DNA of 33,523 bases from the NCBI GenBank assembly GCA_005888325.1, contig VAWU01000066.1:1-33523 (forward strand). The letters are read 5' to 3'. Both the position numbers and the translations under genes were made by a program. Below the pieces are notes generated by a model that worked only from the letters and a program-made list of their open reading frames with translations, did no database searches and was not told the DNA's origin. This document shows, piece by piece, positions 32,375-33,523 of the stretch. The stretch comes from Actinomycetota bacterium. GTDB taxonomy: Bacteria > Actinomycetota > Acidimicrobiia > Acidimicrobiales > AC-14. Numbering within the stretch: position 1 is the first letter of the stretch; each line of letters starts with the position of its first letter.

Positions 32375-33304
32375 GTGCAGGACCGCAGCGCGTCCGATGG
32401 GGCGTCATGGGAGGCAACGGCGCGCCGTTATGAGGAGCTCGGTTTCGCAGTCCTCACTGTGGCGGACCACTTCGATGACCAACTTGCGCCGATCGCCGCG
32501 ATGACCGCGGCGGCGTGCGCGACCACGACCTTGCGGGTCGGGTGTCTCGTCTTCGACAACGACTACCGGCATCCCCTTGTGTTCGCCAAGGAGATGGCAA
32601 CGCTCGACGTGATCTCGGACGGCCGCGTCGAGATCGGGATGGGTGCGGGGTGGATGGGATCGGACTACGCCGACGCCGGCATCGCCTACGACCCGCCGGC
32701 CACGCGCGTTGGTCGCTTGATGGAAGGCGTGCGAGTCGTCAAGGCGCTCCTCGGCGACGATCCAGTCCACTTCGCTGGCGAGCACTACACGATCCGCGGG
32801 CACCAGGCGCTGCCCAAGCCCGTCCAGAAACCGCACCCACCAATCTTGATTGGAGGCGGCGGTCCGCGAGTGCTCAGGTTTGCGGCCCGTGAGGCTGACA
32901 TCATCAACGTGAACCCGAGGAACCTCGGCAACGAGAGCTGGGCCGAAACCAACGTGAACGACGCGACCGAGGAAGCGACCGACCGAAAGATCGGGTGGGT
33001 GCGGGAGGCCGCCGGCGCACGGCTCGACGACCTCGAACTCGGCGTCACAGTCGCGTTCGTGATCGAAACCGACGACCGCGTCGCACTCGCTGAGAGCATC
33101 GCCTCCGGTCTGCCCCAAGTCGACGGACGCCCCGCAGATCCCCACCGAGTCCTTGCCAGCCCTCACGTCCTCATCGGAACGATTGACGAAATGGCAGCCA
33201 CGCTCCAAGAACGTCGCGACCGATGGGGATTCTCCTACGTCAGTTTCGTCGCGGACGCCGTCGACACGGTCGCGCCGCTCGTCAACCGCCTGGCGGGCAC
33301 CTGA
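32375..33304 (+). CDS. LLM-class F420-dependent oxidoreductase (start uncertain)
   Basis: A luciferase-like TIM barrel of 309 residues from GTG 32375. Conserved parts are ARRYEELGFAVLTVADHF, EMATLDVISDGRVEIGMGAGW, GVRVVKALLGDDPVHFAGEHY, PPILIGGGGPRVLRFAAREAD and ASPHVLIGTIDEMA. It resembles the MSMEG_2516-type group (TIGR03621), from memory. The frame stays open upstream to a TAG at 32336 and encodes RLFRFGVQ, the family's normal first strand, before the GTG. No ATG/GTG/TTG is in that extension; ATC at 32348, six bases after TAGGGT, would fit a leaderless start. Base composition looks slightly less GC-rich than in the core region. Confidence 0.83.
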   Translation: MQDRSASDGASWEATARRYEELGFAVLTVADHFDDQLAPIAAMTAAACATTTLRVGCLVFDNDYRHPLVFAKEMATLDVISDGRVEIGMGAGWMGSDYADAGIAYDPPATRVGRLMEGVRVVKALLGDDPVHFAGEHYTIRGHQALPKPVQKPHPPILIGGGGPRVLRFAAREADIINVNPRNLGNESWAETNVNDATEEATDRKIGWVREAAGARLDDLELGVTVAFVIETDDRVALAESIASGLPQVDGRPADPHRVLASPHVLIGTIDEMAATLQERRDRWGFSYVSFVADAVDTVAPLVNRLAGT

Positions 33305-33377
33305 CACACCGCACATGTCCGACGACAACGACGCGTAGCGATCCCAAAGCGCCCCTATCGCCTGCGGTCTCAGGGGG

Positions 33378-33523
33378 TCAACGCAACGCCTCGTCGAGTG
33401 ATTGAGATGGTGACCTCCATCCGAGAGTTTGTCGAGGCCGGCCGTTGAGTTCTGATGCGACCCCGTCGAGGTCGGCCTGTGTGTAGTGCGCGATCTCTGA
33501 GCGTTTGGGGAAGTACTGGCGTA
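33378..33523 (-). CDS. IS30-family transposase, C-terminal fragment at window edge
   Basis: Only the last ~47 codons are inside the window; the gene continues beyond it. The peptide RQYFPKRSEIAHYTQADLD, VASELNGRPRQTLGW, then RSPSQSLDEALR is the typical C-terminus of IS30 transposases (RPRxTLGW before the end). No conclusion on intactness is possible. The element's terminal repeat should lie between 33305 and 33377, but I could not define it. It ends 74 bases after the oxidoreductase stop. Confidence 0.85.
   Translation of the reverse strand, partial: RQYFPKRSEIAHYTQADLDGVASELNGRPRQTLGWRSPSQSLDEALR

Noticed and set aside
32179-32433. 84-residue plus-strand frame
   Set aside because: It overlaps the start of the oxidoreductase out of frame, has no ribosome site and no family resemblance.

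Overview
The window is a dense, high-GC stretch of chromosome with no gene-free gap longer than about 250 bases. It reads as an actinobacterium. The markers are a BldD-type regulator, a FolP2-like protein, two F420-type luciferase-like oxidoreductases, a fatty acyl-AMP ligase-like protein, a PAC2 protein and a Tad pilus cluster arranged as in actinobacteria. Many genes appear to lack a 5' leader. A member of the Acidimicrobiia or a related lineage is plausible, but this is inference: no 16S rRNA gene is present.

Region 1 (1-6263, + strand) is a Tad/Flp-type pilus cluster with overlapping genes. In order it holds a CpaF-like ATPase cut by the window edge, TadB- and TadC-like membrane proteins, a very small Flp-like pilin candidate and three TadE/TadG-like pseudopilin proteins. 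It ends with two unusual genes. One is a degenerate protein kinase fused through one membrane helix to an Asp-rich VCBS/FG-GAP-like segment, and it carries a 1-base frameshift. The other is a membrane protein with a C-terminal LysM domain.

Region 2 (6281-11371) pairs cyclic-di-GMP functions with heat shock genes. A BldD-like regulator on the minus strand has the complete RxD-X8-RxxD c-di-GMP signature. Then come rsmE, dnaJ and hrcA (read hrcA-dnaJ-rsmE on the minus strand), with a CIRCE-like operator at the hrcA start. Divergent from hrcA are a diguanylate cyclase with GGDEF and I-site, and a hypothetical gene that overlaps it.

Region 3 (11382-14081) holds lepA, a perfect 14-bp inverted repeat, a WapI-family immunity-like gene and rpsT. 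Region 4 (14121-22015, minus strand) holds a secreted NHL-repeat/Calx-beta protein, then comEA-comEC-folP2-like-holA with overlapping stops and starts, and upstream a thioredoxin-TPR gene and a small HEEEH protein.

Region 5 (22060-31172) has a phosphotransferase, a PAC2 protein and a luciferase-like oxidoreductase on the plus strand. On the minus strand leuS is followed by a PAS-GAF-SpoIIE phosphatase and an acyl-AMP ligase. Region 6 (31252-33523) begins with tRNA-Ala(GGC) and continues with a methyltransferase, a second luciferase-like oxidoreductase and the C-terminus of an IS30-family transposase at the window edge. It looks like the start of a more variable, tRNA-bounded segment.

A recurring theme is TAnnnT -10 boxes only 6-14 bases before the start codon, which suggests leaderless transcripts. 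The best leads are the frameshifted pseudokinase and LysM pair in the pilus cluster, the nearby BldD/GGDEF c-di-GMP pair, and a ComEC whose nuclease-like domain has lost its metal ligands.
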